Shown: positions 29,022-40,261 of the stretch, one piece after another
How positions within the stretch are numbered: the stretch's first letter is position 1
Layout of the letters: the number at the start of each line of letters is the position of its first letter
Made by a program: the position numbers and the translations under genes
Assembly: GCA_934130325.1 (NCBI GenBank)
Contig: CAKOYA010000001.1
Span: 1-64,000 of the forward strand
Direction: 5' to 3'
DNA: 64,000 nt
From: an uncultured Clostridia bacterium
GTDB lineage: Bacteria > Bacillota > Clostridia > TANB77 > CAG-465
The notes under the pieces: generated by a model
The model's database searches: none
What the model saw: only the letters and a program-made list of their open reading frames with translations
Told to the model about the DNA's origin: nothing

Positions 29022-30329
29022 ATGAATAAAATTCTAATAAAAAATGGTAATGTTGTATTATTTGAAAAAAATGAGGATAATACATTAAATACAGTTGTAA
29101 AGAATAAAGATGTATTAATAATAGATAATAAAATTAATATGGTAGCTTCAAACATTGTAGTAGATGATGCAAACACAATTATTGATGCTACTAATAAAAT
29201 AGTAATGCCAGGCCTTATTAATATGCATGCTCACGTACCTATGAGCATTTTTAGAGAAATGATAGATGGTTGTACTCTAGAAAAATGGTTAAATGAAAAG
29301 ATATGGCCAAAAGAAAATAAACTATCTCCAAATGATGTTTATTATACAAGTATGCTATCACTAATTGAAGCTTGTAAAACAGGAACTACACTTTTAAATG
29401 ATAATTATTTTTTTACAGATTATATAATTAAAGCAACACATAAATTACCTTTAAGATATGTTACATCAAGATGTTTGATGGGAAACAACAGCCCAAGTAA
29501 CACTAGAATCCAAGAAATGCTTAGCTTGTATAATGAAAAAGAAAATGACATAGATACTAATATTTATTCAATATTAGCACTGCATGGACTTTACACTACT
29601 GATGAAGATTATCTAAAAATAGTATCTAAATTATGCCACGAATATAATTTTTCTTTACATACACATTTTTGTGAAAATGAAAATGAGGTAAACACTATAA
29701 AAAAAATATATAATGTAAATTACCCTTCTGAAGTACTATATAAGTATTTTGAAGATATTAATTTAATTCTTGCCCATTGCGTTAAGCTTTCAAAAGAAGA
29801 TATAAAAATCTTAAAAAATATAAAAGCTAATATAGTACATAATCCTATTAGCAATCTACGACTTGGATGTGGTTTTGCGGACATTTTCACACTTCAAAAG
29901 GAAGGTATCAATGTATGTTTGGGAACCGACGGACAAGGCAGTGGTTCCAATCTTGATATGTTTGAAGTGATGAGACTCGCCTCTTTAATTCAAAAGGGAT
30001 ATCATGAAGATCCTACTATAATTCCTGCTTCTGACGTTATACAAATGGCCACAATAAATGGAGCAAAGGCACTCAAAATGGATGATAAAATAGGAAGTAT
30101 TGAAGAAGGAAAACTAGCTGATATTATAATTGTAGATACATCTGATATTTCACTTCAACCTATTAATGACATTATTTCAGATTTAGTATATAACGCTAGT
30201 GGTAAAGATGTACTATATACTATAGTACATGGACAAATTCTCATGGAAAACAAAAAAATAACTGCTGATATTGATGAAAATTATATTATAGAAAAATGTA
30301 AAGAAATTATAAAAAAAATAAGCACATAA
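29022..30329 (+). CDS. mtaD: 5-methylthioadenosine/S-adenosylhomocysteine deaminase
   Basis: 435 aa. Amidohydrolase-fold metalloenzyme that deaminates MTA and SAH. Metal ligands: MHAHVPMS (near 67-70), HTHFCENE, AHCVKLS and LGTDGQGSG. The catalytic Glu region is in THFCENENEV. The C-terminal beta-sandwich completes the composite domain (GSIEEGKLADIIIVD). RBS GAGGT. Other Ado-deaminating amidohydrolases (e.g. guanine deaminase) are less likely by motif. Confidence 0.88.
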   Translation: MNKILIKNGNVVLFEKNEDNTLNTVVKNKDVLIIDNKINMVASNIVVDDANTIIDATNKIVMPGLINMHAHVPMSIFREMIDGCTLEKWLNEKIWPKENKLSPNDVYYTSMLSLIEACKTGTTLLNDNYFFTDYIIKATHKLPLRYVTSRCLMGNNSPSNTRIQEMLSLYNEKENDIDTNIYSILALHGLYTTDEDYLKIVSKLCHEYNFSLHTHFCENENEVNTIKKIYNVNYPSEVLYKYFEDINLILAHCVKLSKEDIKILKNIKANIVHNPISNLRLGCGFADIFTLQKEGINVCLGTDGQGSGSNLDMFEVMRLASLIQKGYHEDPTIIPASDVIQMATINGAKALKMDDKIGSIEEGKLADIIIVDTSDISLQPINDIISDLVYNASGKDVLYTIVHGQILMENKKITADIDENYIIEKCKEIIKKIST

Positions 30330-30341
30330 TATTGTATTTTT

Positions 30342-30382
30342 CTCCCTATTTTACAAATAATATTTGTAATAGGGAGGTTTTT
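30342..30382 (+). promoter_or_regulatory. Hairpin holding the ribosome site of the next gene
   Basis: CTCCCTATT...ACAAA (30342-30356) pairs with TTTGTAATAGGGAG (30363-30376), followed by TTTTTT and the ATG at 30384. It looks like an intrinsic terminator after mtaD, yet its 3' arm contains the GGGAGG ribosome site of the DUF2383-like gene. It may therefore both end transcripts and mask translation. Confidence 0.65.
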
Positions 30383-30383
30383 T

Positions 30384-30821
30384 ATGAATAAAGAAAATTT
30401 GAAGATATTAGATGATTTTTATAAAGCTATAAAAATGGGTGAAGACTCTTATGCAATTGTCATCGAAAAAACAGATGATAAAAAATTTAAAAATATACTT
30501 CAAAATCAATCCAATGAATATGAAAAGTTTTTAAATGCTATTAATAATTATTATAATAAAGAAGATGAAAAGCCAGCAGATACACCAGTCACACAAAAAG
30601 TAATGGGATGGGCAAGTATTCAAATAAATACTTTAAAAGATAATAGTAATTCCCATATAAGTCAAATGCTTATTCAAGGGGCAATTATGGGTTACATAGA
30701 ATGCCATAAATTAGTAAATAGTAATCTGTATGTAGATGAAGATTTAAAAGAACAAATTTTAGATTTTGCTAATTTACAGATAAACGTAATTAAGGAACTA
30801 ACTCCATTTCTAAGAAACTAA
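30384..30821 (+). CDS. DUF2383-like ferritin-fold protein
   Basis: 145 aa. Four-helix bundle pattern with EDSYAIVIEKTDDKKF and NSHISQMLIQGAIMGYIECHKL, resembling DUF2383/PA2169-type proteins, which have a ferritin-like fold and unknown function. Some diiron ligands (E, H) are visible but not in a full ExxH pair set. Its ribosome site is inside the upstream hairpin. Confidence 0.65.
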   Translation: MNKENLKILDDFYKAIKMGEDSYAIVIEKTDDKKFKNILQNQSNEYEKFLNAINNYYNKEDEKPADTPVTQKVMGWASIQINTLKDNSNSHISQMLIQGAIMGYIECHKLVNSNLYVDEDLKEQILDFANLQINVIKELTPFLRN

Positions 30822-30887
30822 TCAATAATCTTTCTTAAAACAAAACCAAATTTATATAAAAATAATTTAGACTATTTTTAAAAATTA

Positions 30888-30926
30888 GAACAGTTGTAGC
30901 TAAAACTATAACTGCTCTAATTTTAT
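30888..30926. terminator. Bidirectional terminator
   Basis: AGAACAGTTGTAG and CTATAACTGCTCT form a stem with G-U pairs. T-runs lie on both sides (AATTTT right, TAATTTTTAAA when read leftwards). Serves the convergent DUF2383-like and 222-aa genes. Confidence 0.75.
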
Positions 30927-30983
30927 GCTAATAAACATATAATTTATTCCACTAAATTTAATTTTACACATAGAAAAATAATT

Positions 30984-31652
30984 TTATATTAAATTTTTAT
31001 ATATTGTCCCATCCATGTTAATTATTTTTCCATTTGAACATAAAAATTTATATTCCTTTTCATCCGGTATTTGTAAAATTTCTAAAATATTGTAGTTAGG
31101 TAAGAAACTTTCAAATGTATTTCCATATAAAAAATCTTCCTCTTTATTAATATATAATTTACCATTTTCGGTTAATGCAATTGATTTATGTATTTGCTTA
31201 TTTATTGGTACTACATATTTAACACTACCTGTTATTCCAGAAGCTCTTTGTTCACCTGAATATAGTATTCCATTTTTAATAAGAAATCCAGATGATCCAC
31301 CATCATCTCTCCTATAAACTACACCCTCAATCCTTTTCTCACATTCATTATAAATATTTGTTAATTCATCAACATTGTTATCTTCTATATTTGAATTATC
31401 TGTTGAATTAATATTATTATTTTTAACACTAGAATTATCAGAATTTATTGTATTAGAAATTGATTTGATTTTTTCTTCTTGGCTATTTACCATATTTTCC
31501 ATATTGGTTACATTTTCTTGTAATTTAGCAACCTCATCATTAAATTTTGATCTTTCTAAATAAATATAACATGCCATAGCAACAATTATTATAATTGCTA
31601 TAATTAAAAAAAGTGTAGATAGACTAACTTTTATAGCTTTCTTTTCCTCCAA
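30984..31652 (-). CDS. Membrane-anchored protein with coiled coil, unknown
   Basis: 222 aa with a TTG start (AGGTGGTG 7 nt upstream). One N-terminal membrane helix (~9-28), a coiled-coil segment (~32-65), an Asn/Ser-rich linker (~66-92), then a C-terminal extracellular beta-rich domain (~100-222) with VVYRRDDGGSSGFLIKNG and ALTENGKLYIN. I do not recognise the domain. Monocistronic. Confidence 0.6.
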   Translation of the reverse strand: MEEKKAIKVSLSTLFLIIAIIIIVAMACYIYLERSKFNDEVAKLQENVTNMENMVNSQEEKIKSISNTINSDNSSVKNNNINSTDNSNIEDNNVDELTNIYNECEKRIEGVVYRRDDGGSSGFLIKNGILYSGEQRASGITGSVKYVVPINKQIHKSIALTENGKLYINKEEDFLYGNTFESFLPNYNILEILQIPDEKEYKFLCSNGKIINMDGTIYKNLI

Positions 31653-31750
31653 TTTTGTTCACCACCTTTTCTATAAAATATATCATACACACAAATTATA
31701 CATTAAAAAAAATAATTAAACAAGTACTTAAATATTAAATATTAAATATT

Positions 31751-31790
31751 AATAAGACAGACACCATGTTTAAATAGTGTCTGTCTTATT
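31751..31790 (-). terminator. Long hairpin after groEL
   Basis: A 16-base inverted repeat (31751-31766 / 31775-31790, AATAAGACAGACAC type), about 60 bp after the groEL stop, with an AT-rich tail. Confidence 0.8.
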
Positions 31791-31850
31791 AATAGAATTT
31801 TTAAACTATTCTATGTCAAAAAATATGTTTTATTTATATGTAATCTATTA

Positions 31851-33784
<1,934 letters not shown>

Positions 33785-33796
33785 TTACACCTCCAT

Positions 33797-33823
33797 TTAG
33801 CACTCTTCTTTCTTAAGTGCTAA
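33797..33823 (-). promoter_or_regulatory. CIRCE operator (HrcA)
   Basis: TTAGCACTC (33797-33805), 9 bp, AAGTGCTAA (33815-33823). It matches the CIRCE consensus except for one base in one arm. It lies between the -10 box and groES. Confidence 0.93.
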
Positions 33824-33826
33824 TTA

Positions 33827-33855
33827 ATTATATCACAATAAATATATATATTCAA
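33827..33855 (-). promoter_or_regulatory. Promoter of groES-groEL
   Basis: TTGAAT (33855-33850), 17-bp spacer, TATAAT (33832-33827) on the minus strand, directly upstream of CIRCE. Confidence 0.85.
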
Positions 33856-34021
33856 GAATTAATTAAAAAATGATTATTTTTTTATAGGATTTAAAAATAA
33901 TACATATAAAATATATATTTATATACATATTTTATATGATAAAATTCATATTTTTAGACAAATTAATTCCATACTAGACAAAAAAATAGTTACTAAAAAA
34001 TAATAGTAACCATTAAACAGA

Positions 34022-34819
34022 TTATTCCTTAAAAATTGATAAATCTAATTCTATATTATCGTGTGTTTTAGTTATATTAATATCGGAAAACAAGTAATTT
34101 TGCTCTAATTCAACTTGCTTTAACTTACTAAGTTCCAATGCACCTAAAAATGCTGTAACTACTTCTACGTTATTACAAGTATCTAAACTAAAAACCTCAT
34201 TAAAAACCATTTGAGTATTTGAATTTAAATAGTTGACAATTTGAGTAACTTTATCCTTTACAGTAACTTTTTCATAAATAGCAATCTTTTTTATCTCATC
34301 AGATTTGTTATTTATTTTTCTAGTATTTCTATTTATAACATCCATATATATATCATGAATTTGAGATTTATTAAATTTTTCACCTGTATATTCTACTCTT
34401 TTATTAAATTTTATCTTTTCCATAGATTTAGAGAAACTTCCAAAATTCTTAGAATACATGTTTAAAATTTCATTTGAAACTTCCTTATACTTTTTATATT
34501 CAATTATTCTATTTATTATATCTTCTTCAGTTACTTCTTCTTCCTCCTCATTTTTCTCTTCTAATTTAGGTAATAATTTTCTTGCCTTGATATCTAAAAG
34601 AGTAGAAGCCATAACTATAAATTCACTTGCTATTTCTATATTTTTTTCACTTAATTCATTTATATACTCTATATATTCATCTGTGAGTTTGCTAAGAGAG
34701 ATATCAAATATATTCATTTTATTTTTTGCTATAAGATGCAACAAAAGATCAAGTGGGCCTTCAAAGTTTTCTAAAGTAAACTTGTACTTAGGCATATTTT
34801 TTAATATTATTTGCGACAT
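34022..34819 (-). CDS. scpA: Segregation and condensation protein A
   Basis: 265 aa. Kleisin subunit of the SMC complex: YKFTLENFEGPLDLLLHLIAK at the N-terminus (SMC-binding) and a C-terminal winged-helix region. scpB, which usually follows, is not present downstream; groESL comes next after a 198-bp gap. It lies 17 bp after deoD. Confidence 0.94.
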   Translation of the reverse strand: MSQIILKNMPKYKFTLENFEGPLDLLLHLIAKNKMNIFDISLSKLTDEYIEYINELSEKNIEIASEFIVMASTLLDIKARKLLPKLEEKNEEEEEVTEEDIINRIIEYKKYKEVSNEILNMYSKNFGSFSKSMEKIKFNKRVEYTGEKFNKSQIHDIYMDVINRNTRKINNKSDEIKKIAIYEKVTVKDKVTQIVNYLNSNTQMVFNEVFSLDTCNNVEVVTAFLGALELSKLKQVELEQNYLFSDINITKTHDNIELDLSIFKE

Positions 34820-34836
34820 AATCTTTCCCTTCTATA

Positions 34837-35556
34837 TTATATATTTTTTGCTAAATCCAAAGCTACCTTTATCATTTTATCGAAAGATACTTCTCTTTGT
34901 TTAGAAGACAACCTTTCACCTGTTATTATATTATCTGATATTGTAAATAAACTTAATGCCCTCTTTTGAGCCAATTTAGCATTTGCATATAAAGCTAAAG
35001 TTTCCATTTCAACAGCAAGATACCCTTGCTCTTTAAGTTTATTTATATGATCTTTAGTATCATAAAAAACTATTGATGAGAAAGTTTTTCCAAATACCAC
35101 ATTCGATATATCATTTTCGCACAAGTAGTTTTTCAAATTTTCTACTAATTTATTATCTGCAGTTATCAAAGAGTCCTCTTTAATCCCAACAGCGTTCAAA
35201 TAATTTGAATCTGACCCTACAAACTCAGATACAACTATGTCATTTATATTTATTTTACTACTTACAGTTCCAGCACTACCAATACGTATAATCGTATCAA
35301 CTCCATAGCCTTCAAATAATTCCTTTGAATATATCCCCATAGATGGAATTCCCATTCCACTTGCTTGAATAGATACTTTTACACCATTATAATATCCTGT
35401 AAATCCAAACATATTTCTTATTTTGTTGTAACAAACAACATCAGTTAAATATTTTTCTGCTATATATTTTGCTCTTAATGGATCTCCAGGCATTATTACA
35501 ACTTTTGCTATTTGACCACTTTCTGCTTCATTATGTGGTGTTGGTATTTTAATCAC
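34837..35556 (-). CDS. deoD: Purine nucleoside phosphorylase, DeoD type
   Basis: 239 aa. Hexameric PNP; phosphate-binding MPGDPLRAKYIAE, GSGTV-like RIGSAGTVSS, and VEMETLALYANA. It cleaves purine (deoxy)nucleosides. The start overlaps the recX stop by 8 bp, suggesting translational coupling in a recA-recX-deoD-scpA transcript. Confidence 0.95.
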   Translation of the reverse strand: MIKIPTPHNEAESGQIAKVVIMPGDPLRAKYIAEKYLTDVVCYNKIRNMFGFTGYYNGVKVSIQASGMGIPSMGIYSKELFEGYGVDTIIRIGSAGTVSSKININDIVVSEFVGSDSNYLNAVGIKEDSLITADNKLVENLKNYLCENDISNVVFGKTFSSIVFYDTKDHINKLKEQGYLAVEMETLALYANAKLAQKRALSLFTISDNIITGERLSSKQREVSFDKMIKVALDLAKNI

Positions 35557-35965
35557 AGTAATTCCCCCTTAAAAAGCCTCTTCTAAATAAATATTGCTTT
35601 TTTTTAATATCTTCCATATTTTTTAACTTTCCTGCCAAAAGTTTATTTACTATTTCTTTTTCATAATCTGATTCAGCTAAAATTTGAATCTTTTCTTCAA
35701 TTATATATTTTTTTATTCCTTTTTGCAATAATTTATTTTTTATTTCATATATTGAGTAATTTTGTAGACGCATACATTGTCTAATATATGCGTCTACGTA
35801 TTCATAATCATTTATATAATTTAAATCTTTTAGATAGCAAATAACGTCATCTATTACGTCATCTTCTACTTTACTTTTTTTTAGTTTCTGCTTTACTTCA
35901 AATTCTGTTTTTTTAGCTGTTAATAAAAACCTTACAGCTTTCTCTTTAGCAAATTCAAAGTTCAT
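35549..35965 (-). CDS. recX: Regulatory protein RecX
   Basis: 138 aa from ATG 35965 (GAGGAG 7 nt upstream), 4 bp after the recA stop. Three-helix RecX repeats: VRFLLTAKKTEFEVKQKL, VICYLKDLNYINDYEYVDAY, IKNKLLQKGIKKYIIEEKI. Modulates RecA filaments. Coregulated with recA by position. Confidence 0.9.
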   Translation of the reverse strand: MNFEFAKEKAVRFLLTAKKTEFEVKQKLKKSKVEDDVIDDVICYLKDLNYINDYEYVDAYIRQCMRLQNYSIYEIKNKLLQKGIKKYIIEEKIQILAESDYEKEIVNKLLAGKLKNMEDIKKKQYLFRRGFLRGNYCD

Positions 35966-35969
35966 TATA

Positions 35970-37022
35970 TTACTCCTCTTCTTCAGTATTATTTGAATCA
36001 GCTTCTGGAATCTCTCCCATACTTTTTTCAAAAGCTTGATTAAATTTTTCTCTTACCTTAGATTCAATTTCAGCCATAATATCAGTATTTTCTTTTAAGA
36101 ATGTCTTTGCATTTTCCCTTCCTTGACCAATTTTTTGACCATTATAAGCAAACCAAGCACCACTTTTATCAACAATATCTAAATCTACTGCTAAATCAAG
36201 TATACATCCTTCATTTGATATTCCTTCACCATAAACAATATCAAATACAGCTTCCCTAAAAGGTGGAGCAACTTTATTTTTTACAACCTTAACCTTTGTT
36301 CTAGATCCTACTACTTCACCGTTAATCTTTATTGCCTCTTGCTTTCTAACATCAAGCCTTACTGATGAATAAAATTTTAATGCTCTTCCACCAGGTGTGG
36401 TTTCTGGATTTCCAAACATAACCCCAACTTTTTCTCTTAATTGATTTATAAATATTGCTACTGTCTTAGATTTATTTAATACGCCAGTCAATTTTCTTAA
36501 TGCTTGAGACATAAGTCTTGCTTGCAATCCTATATGTGAATCTCCCATTTCTCCATCTATTTCAGCTTTTGGCACAAGAGCTGCTACTGAGTCTACGGTT
36601 ATAATGTCAACCGCACCACTTCTAACAAGTTGCTCAGCAATTTCAAGTGCTTGTTCACCAGTATCAGGCTGAGCAACTATTAAGTTATCTATATCAACGC
36701 CAAGTTTTTTAGCATATACAGGATCAAGTGCATGTTCTGCATCAATAAATGCAGCTATACCACCTTGTTTTTGTGCCTCAGCAATTGCATGTAATGCAAC
36801 AGTAGTTTTACCAGATGATTCTGGCCCAAAAATTTCAATTATTCTTCCTCTTGGAAATCCTCCAATTCCCAATGCTATATCTAAACTTAGTGCACCACTT
36901 GGTATTGAATCAACACTTACATTTCCAACTTCTCCTAATTTCATTACAGAACCTTTACCAAAATTCTTCTCTATTTGAGCCATAGCTATATCTAAGGCTT
37001 TTTTTCTTTCTTCAGATATCAT
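35970..37022 (-). CDS. recA: Recombinase RecA
   Basis: 350 aa, full length, no intein. Walker [10 protein letters not shown] (~66-74), Walker [16 protein letters not shown]1/L2 regions intact, acidic tail. First gene of a recA-recX-deoD-scpA run. A consensus promoter and a LexA-type box lie upstream. Confidence 0.98.
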   Translation of the reverse strand: MISEERKKALDIAMAQIEKNFGKGSVMKLGEVGNVSVDSIPSGALSLDIALGIGGFPRGRIIEIFGPESSGKTTVALHAIAEAQKQGGIAAFIDAEHALDPVYAKKLGVDIDNLIVAQPDTGEQALEIAEQLVRSGAVDIITVDSVAALVPKAEIDGEMGDSHIGLQARLMSQALRKLTGVLNKSKTVAIFINQLREKVGVMFGNPETTPGGRALKFYSSVRLDVRKQEAIKINGEVVGSRTKVKVVKNKVAPPFREAVFDIVYGEGISNEGCILDLAVDLDIVDKSGAWFAYNGQKIGQGRENAKTFLKENTDIMAEIESKVREKFNQAFEKSMGEIPEADSNNTEEEE

Positions 37023-37042
37023 AAATCTTTCCTCCTATTATA

Positions 37043-37054
37043 GAACATTTGTTT
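37043..37054 (-). promoter_or_regulatory. LexA-type SOS box of recA
   Basis: GAACATTTGTTT, one mismatch from the Firmicute GAAC-N4-GTTC operator core. It lies just downstream of the -10 box, near the expected transcription start. Confidence 0.65.
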
Positions 37055-37060
37055 ATACGA

Positions 37061-37089
37061 ATTATACTACTAAAATTTTTGTTTGTCAA
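37061..37089 (-). promoter_or_regulatory. Consensus promoter of recA
   Basis: TTGACA (37089-37084), 17-bp spacer, TATAAT (37066-37061) on the minus strand. Confidence 0.88.
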
Positions 37090-37105
37090 CAGCTTTTATA
37101 AAATT

Positions 37106-38719
37106 TTATGAAATTGACTCATTAGAATTATTAACAAGAATTTCTCTTAGTTTTTTATTTATATCTTTTATTAATTCAATGGGTTTTGAAAAATAATATC
37201 CTTGTACGTATTTAACACCAAGTCTAGCAACTAGCTCCAATGTATCATTATCTTCAATTCCAAGTGCAATTATTTCACATCCCTTTGATATAGAATATGT
37301 AACTAAATTAGATAAGAATCTTTGCTTTTCAACGTCATCTCCAATATCCTTTATTAATGAAATATCTGGAACTATATAATCAATATCGAGTAAATTTAAT
37401 TCATCTATTGTGAATGTTCCTATACCAAAATTATCAAAAGCTACCAAGCCATTTTTTTGATGTATTGAAGAAATTATTTTTTGTAATTCTGTTAAGTCCT
37501 TTTTCTCATAGTTTTGAAATTCCATAACTATTTTATTCCTTCCCATCATATCATATAATCTTGGTTTATTAATATATTTGGAGTAACTATTTAAATCACA
37601 ATTTACAAATAATAAGTTAGAATCCTTCTCGTGTAGATTCTCAAAAGACTCTATTGAATTAATCATCATTACCTGTTGTATTTTTTCATACTTTCCTATT
37701 TGGTTTGTATAATTAATAAAATCTAATATTCTTATTGATTTAGTATTTTCTATTCTAGTAAATACTTCATATCCCAATACCTTTTTTTCATCTATATTTA
37801 TAATTGGTTGATATACAGGTTTTATTCTCCTTCTATTTAATACATCCTCTATTAACATATCTAATTCAGGTTTAGAAATTGTACTAATTGTATCAACATT
37901 ACCGTTAGGACCTATAGGTGTATCCTCATTTTCATCAACTGCATCATTTTCGTAATTCATGTATTTGTTTATAAACTCAATATATTTTGTCTTAACTAAT
38001 TTGAATTTATTATACACGTCAACATTTTTAGCCCTAGCATCTGAATCTTTCACGTCTAACAATAAGTAGAATAATTCTTTACTATTATCTAATTCACTTG
38101 CTAAAAACTTCATATTATCATACGTTATCTCACCTTCATTTAAGTATTTATCATGATACTTAATTAAAGTTAAAATAATCTTTTTCTCTTCTTCACTGAA
38201 ATAAAATCTATCTAAAATTCCCTTAGCAAGTTCTACTGATTTATCATCGTGAGTTGCAAAACTATCTGTACCATCATCTAAAATCACCTTTACATAAGGC
38301 TTACCTATATCATGTAACAACATAGTCCATTTTAATAATTTTTTTTGCCATTTTCCTATAGGAATTTGTGGATTTCCAACACACTCAATTGTTGTAAGAA
38401 TATGCTTAAATACCCCATACTTATGATAAGAAGAATTTTGTTGACAATTGATAACGTCTTCACCATATTGATTTTTTACATAAAATTCAGGAAAATCTCT
38501 TACAAAAATTCTTGTTTGACTTAATTTAAGTAATAAATATGCCACATTATCATCTTCTAAGACAGAAGTATATATATTAGTCTTTTCCTGTGGATTAGAA
38601 TCATACATTTTTAGCCTATTAATCAAAGATTCTACTCTTGCTTTTTCTTTAATATCCATTAAATCTGCAGCAATATTTTGTGTATCCATCTCATCCATAA
38701 AATCTTCAAACTCTTCCAT
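37106..38719 (-). CDS. HD-domain plus degenerate EAL-domain protein
   Basis: 537 aa from ATG 38719 (GAGGT upstream). An HD phosphohydrolase domain (~60-240) contains TMLLHDIGKPYVK, THDDKSVEL and IKYHDKYL. A C-terminal EAL-type domain (~290-525) has EVFTR instead of EAL, FDNFGIG instead of DDFGTG, LGIED in place of EGVE, and an intact QGYYFSKP end. The missing catalytic residues suggest it binds rather than cleaves cyclic-di-GMP, or neither. The HD part resembles tRNA-nucleotidyltransferase-linked HD domains. Cytoplasmic; partner unknown. Confidence 0.8.
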   Translation of the reverse strand: MEEFEDFMDEMDTQNIAADLMDIKEKARVESLINRLKMYDSNPQEKTNIYTSVLEDDNVAYLLLKLSQTRIFVRDFPEFYVKNQYGEDVINCQQNSSYHKYGVFKHILTTIECVGNPQIPIGKWQKKLLKWTMLLHDIGKPYVKVILDDGTDSFATHDDKSVELAKGILDRFYFSEEEKKIILTLIKYHDKYLNEGEITYDNMKFLASELDNSKELFYLLLDVKDSDARAKNVDVYNKFKLVKTKYIEFINKYMNYENDAVDENEDTPIGPNGNVDTISTISKPELDMLIEDVLNRRRIKPVYQPIINIDEKKVLGYEVFTRIENTKSIRILDFINYTNQIGKYEKIQQVMMINSIESFENLHEKDSNLLFVNCDLNSYSKYINKPRLYDMMGRNKIVMEFQNYEKKDLTELQKIISSIHQKNGLVAFDNFGIGTFTIDELNLLDIDYIVPDISLIKDIGDDVEKQRFLSNLVTYSISKGCEIIALGIEDNDTLELVARLGVKYVQGYYFSKPIELIKDINKKLREILVNNSNESIS

Positions 38720-38844
38720 AATAAACCTCACTTTTAACTAAGTATAATATTACTATAAAATATATAAAATTGCAATATTTTAAATTTAATTATAACTTTA
38801 TTTTTCCAAGTACTACATTATTTTATTAAATTTCTACCATATTA

Positions 38845-38873
38845 TTGACTTTTTTTGTTTTTTTATGTATAAT
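38845..38873 (+). promoter_or_regulatory. Consensus promoter of rplM-rpsI
   Basis: TTGACT (38845-38850), 17-bp spacer, TATAAT (38868-38873). Confidence 0.9.
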
Positions 38874-38879
38874 GTACTA

Positions 38880-38955
38880 GTATTAATAGTTACTTAAACT
38901 AAACCCCGGAAAGTTTTACGTAGCTAAATTTTATATTTAGGAGGAAATTTTAGTT
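38880..38955 (+). promoter_or_regulatory. rplM 5' leader, possible L13 autoregulatory RNA
   Basis: About 75 nt between the promoter and the ATG, containing ACCCCGGAAAGTTTTACGT and a GGAGG site. Low-GC Gram-positives often carry an L13-binding leader here. I did not fold it, so the assignment rests on position. Confidence 0.45.
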
Positions 38956-39390
38956 ATGAATAATACTACACATAGTGTAAAAGCTAAAGAAATTGTAAAA
39001 AAATGGTACATAATAGATGCAGCAAACAAACCTCTAGGAAGAGTTGCAAGTGAAGTTGCTAAATTACTAAAAGGTAAACATAAACCTACTTACACTACAA
39101 ATTTAGATTGTGGTGACAATGTTATAGTAATAAATTCTGATAAGATAGTTTTAACTGGTAACAAATTAAATCAAAAAGTTTACAGACACCACTCTGGTTA
39201 TGTTGGTGGAATGAAAGAAATTAAATATAGTGACCTTATGGCAAATAAATCAGATAAAGCTTTAATGGTTGCAATAAAAGGAATGCTACCAAAAAATTCT
39301 TTAGGTAGAAAAATGCTTACAAATGTAAGAATATATAAAGGTAGTGAGCATAAAAATGAAGCTCAAAAACCAGAAGTATGGGAATTTTAG
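38956..39390 (+). CDS. rplM: 50S ribosomal protein L13
   Basis: 144 aa. WYIIDAANKPLGRVASEVAK, GDNVIVINSDKIVLTG and GMLPKNSLGRKML are diagnostic. First gene of the rplM-rpsI operon (12-bp gap). Confidence 0.98.
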   Translation: MNNTTHSVKAKEIVKKWYIIDAANKPLGRVASEVAKLLKGKHKPTYTTNLDCGDNVIVINSDKIVLTGNKLNQKVYRHHSGYVGGMKEIKYSDLMANKSDKALMVAIKGMLPKNSLGRKMLTNVRIYKGSEHKNEAQKPEVWEF

Positions 39391-39402
39391 GAGGATGTAA
39401 AA

Positions 39403-39798
39403 ATGGCAAAGAAAGAATATATATATGCAACAGGTAAAAGAAAATCATCTATAGCTAGAGTTAATATAATACCTGGTACAGGTAAAATAACTATAAACAA
39501 AAAAGATATGGATGAAGTTTACACTTTAGATACATTAAAGGCAATTGTTTTAAAACCTTTTAAAGTAGCTAATATGATGGAAAAATATGATGTTATTGCT
39601 ACAGTAAATGGTGGTGGATTCTCTGGTCAAGCTGGTGCTATTGCACATGGTATTGCTAAAGCTCTTGCAACAACTGATCCAGAAGTTCGTACAATATTAA
39701 AGAGAAATGGTCTTCTTACTAGAGATTCTAGAGTAAAAGAAAGAAGAAAATATGGTCTTAAAAAGGCAAGAAAAGCACCACAATTCTCAAAGAGATAA
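39403..39798 (+). CDS. rpsI: 30S ribosomal protein S9
   Basis: 131 aa. [13 protein letters not shown] at the start, [19 protein letters not shown], and the tRNA-contacting C-terminus ending in FSKR. Its last codons and terminator are repeated, imperfectly, at 50041-50107. It is therefore the likely integration target of the island to its right. Confidence 0.98.
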   Translation: MAKKEYIYATGKRKSSIARVNIIPGTGKITINKKDMDEVYTLDTLKAIVLKPFKVANMMEKYDVIATVNGGGFSGQAGAIAHGIAKALATTDPEVRTILKRNGLLTRDSRVKERRKYGLKKARKAPQFSKR

Positions 39799-39866
39799 AA
39801 AAAGCTTTTATCAAAAGCAATTTAACCTCAGAAGTTTCAAGGCTTCCGAGGTTTTTTGTTGCTGCT
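39790..39866 (+). repeat. Left end repeat (attL-like) with rpsI terminator
   Basis: Begins AAGAGATAA (end of rpsI) and includes AGCTTTTATCAAAA and a terminator hairpin AACCTCAGAAG / CTTCCGAGGTT with a T-run. The whole segment recurs with scattered mismatches at 50041-50107. Beyond it, 39867-40021 holds no gene. Confidence 0.7.
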
Positions 39867-39945
39867 TGGTAATTTTTACTATACAATGTCTGCAAATATT
39901 GATATTTCAACACTTCTATTTTTTATTTGTTTGCCATTTAAATTT

Positions 39946-39978
39946 GTAATATACAAGTAATATGCTAGTAATATACAA
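39946..39978 (+). repeat. Direct repeats near the left island end
   Basis: GTAATATACAA occurs at 39946-39956 and 39968-39978, and a one-mismatch copy lies near the right end at about 49988-49998. They are candidates for recombinase arm-binding sites; AT-rich sequence makes chance matches possible. Confidence 0.35.
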
Positions 39979-40021
39979 ATTTATATTTCAACTTTCTATA
40001 ATTGTTAATATATCTATATCA

Positions 40022-40068
40022 CAAAAAAGCTAACTATGCTCCACTATTATTTTTCGCATAATTAGCTT
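40022..40068 (-). terminator. Terminator of the island sugar operon
   Basis: AAAGCTAA...TATGC and GCATA..TTAGCTTT form a stem; the minus-strand tail is TTTTTTG. The 193 bp between it and the HAD gene holds nothing I recognise. Confidence 0.65.
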
Positions 40069-40261
40069 TGTATTTTATTAATACAACGAATCGTTATTTA
40101 AATAAATTGTAATTTGTCGAGATGATTATAATATAAAAAATTATAAGTTTTTTGAAATTATTTATATTCTTATATAATGGTCCTCAACGTATATTTAATC
40201 ATTTGATTTAATAGCCTCCATTTTTCACTATTAAAAAACACTATTATTATAGCAATATTTT

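Noticed and set aside
31725..31755. TTAAATA-type tandem repeats before the groEL terminator
   Set aside because: Short AT-rich repetition expected in this genome; no structure or function visible.
34021..34022. scpB expected after scpA
   Set aside because: The 198 bp between scpA and groES contains no open frame of suitable size; the gene must be elsewhere.
38900..38910. CCCCGG in the rplM leader as another CGG codon
   Set aside because: Lies in the untranslated leader; no frame with a ribosome site covers it.
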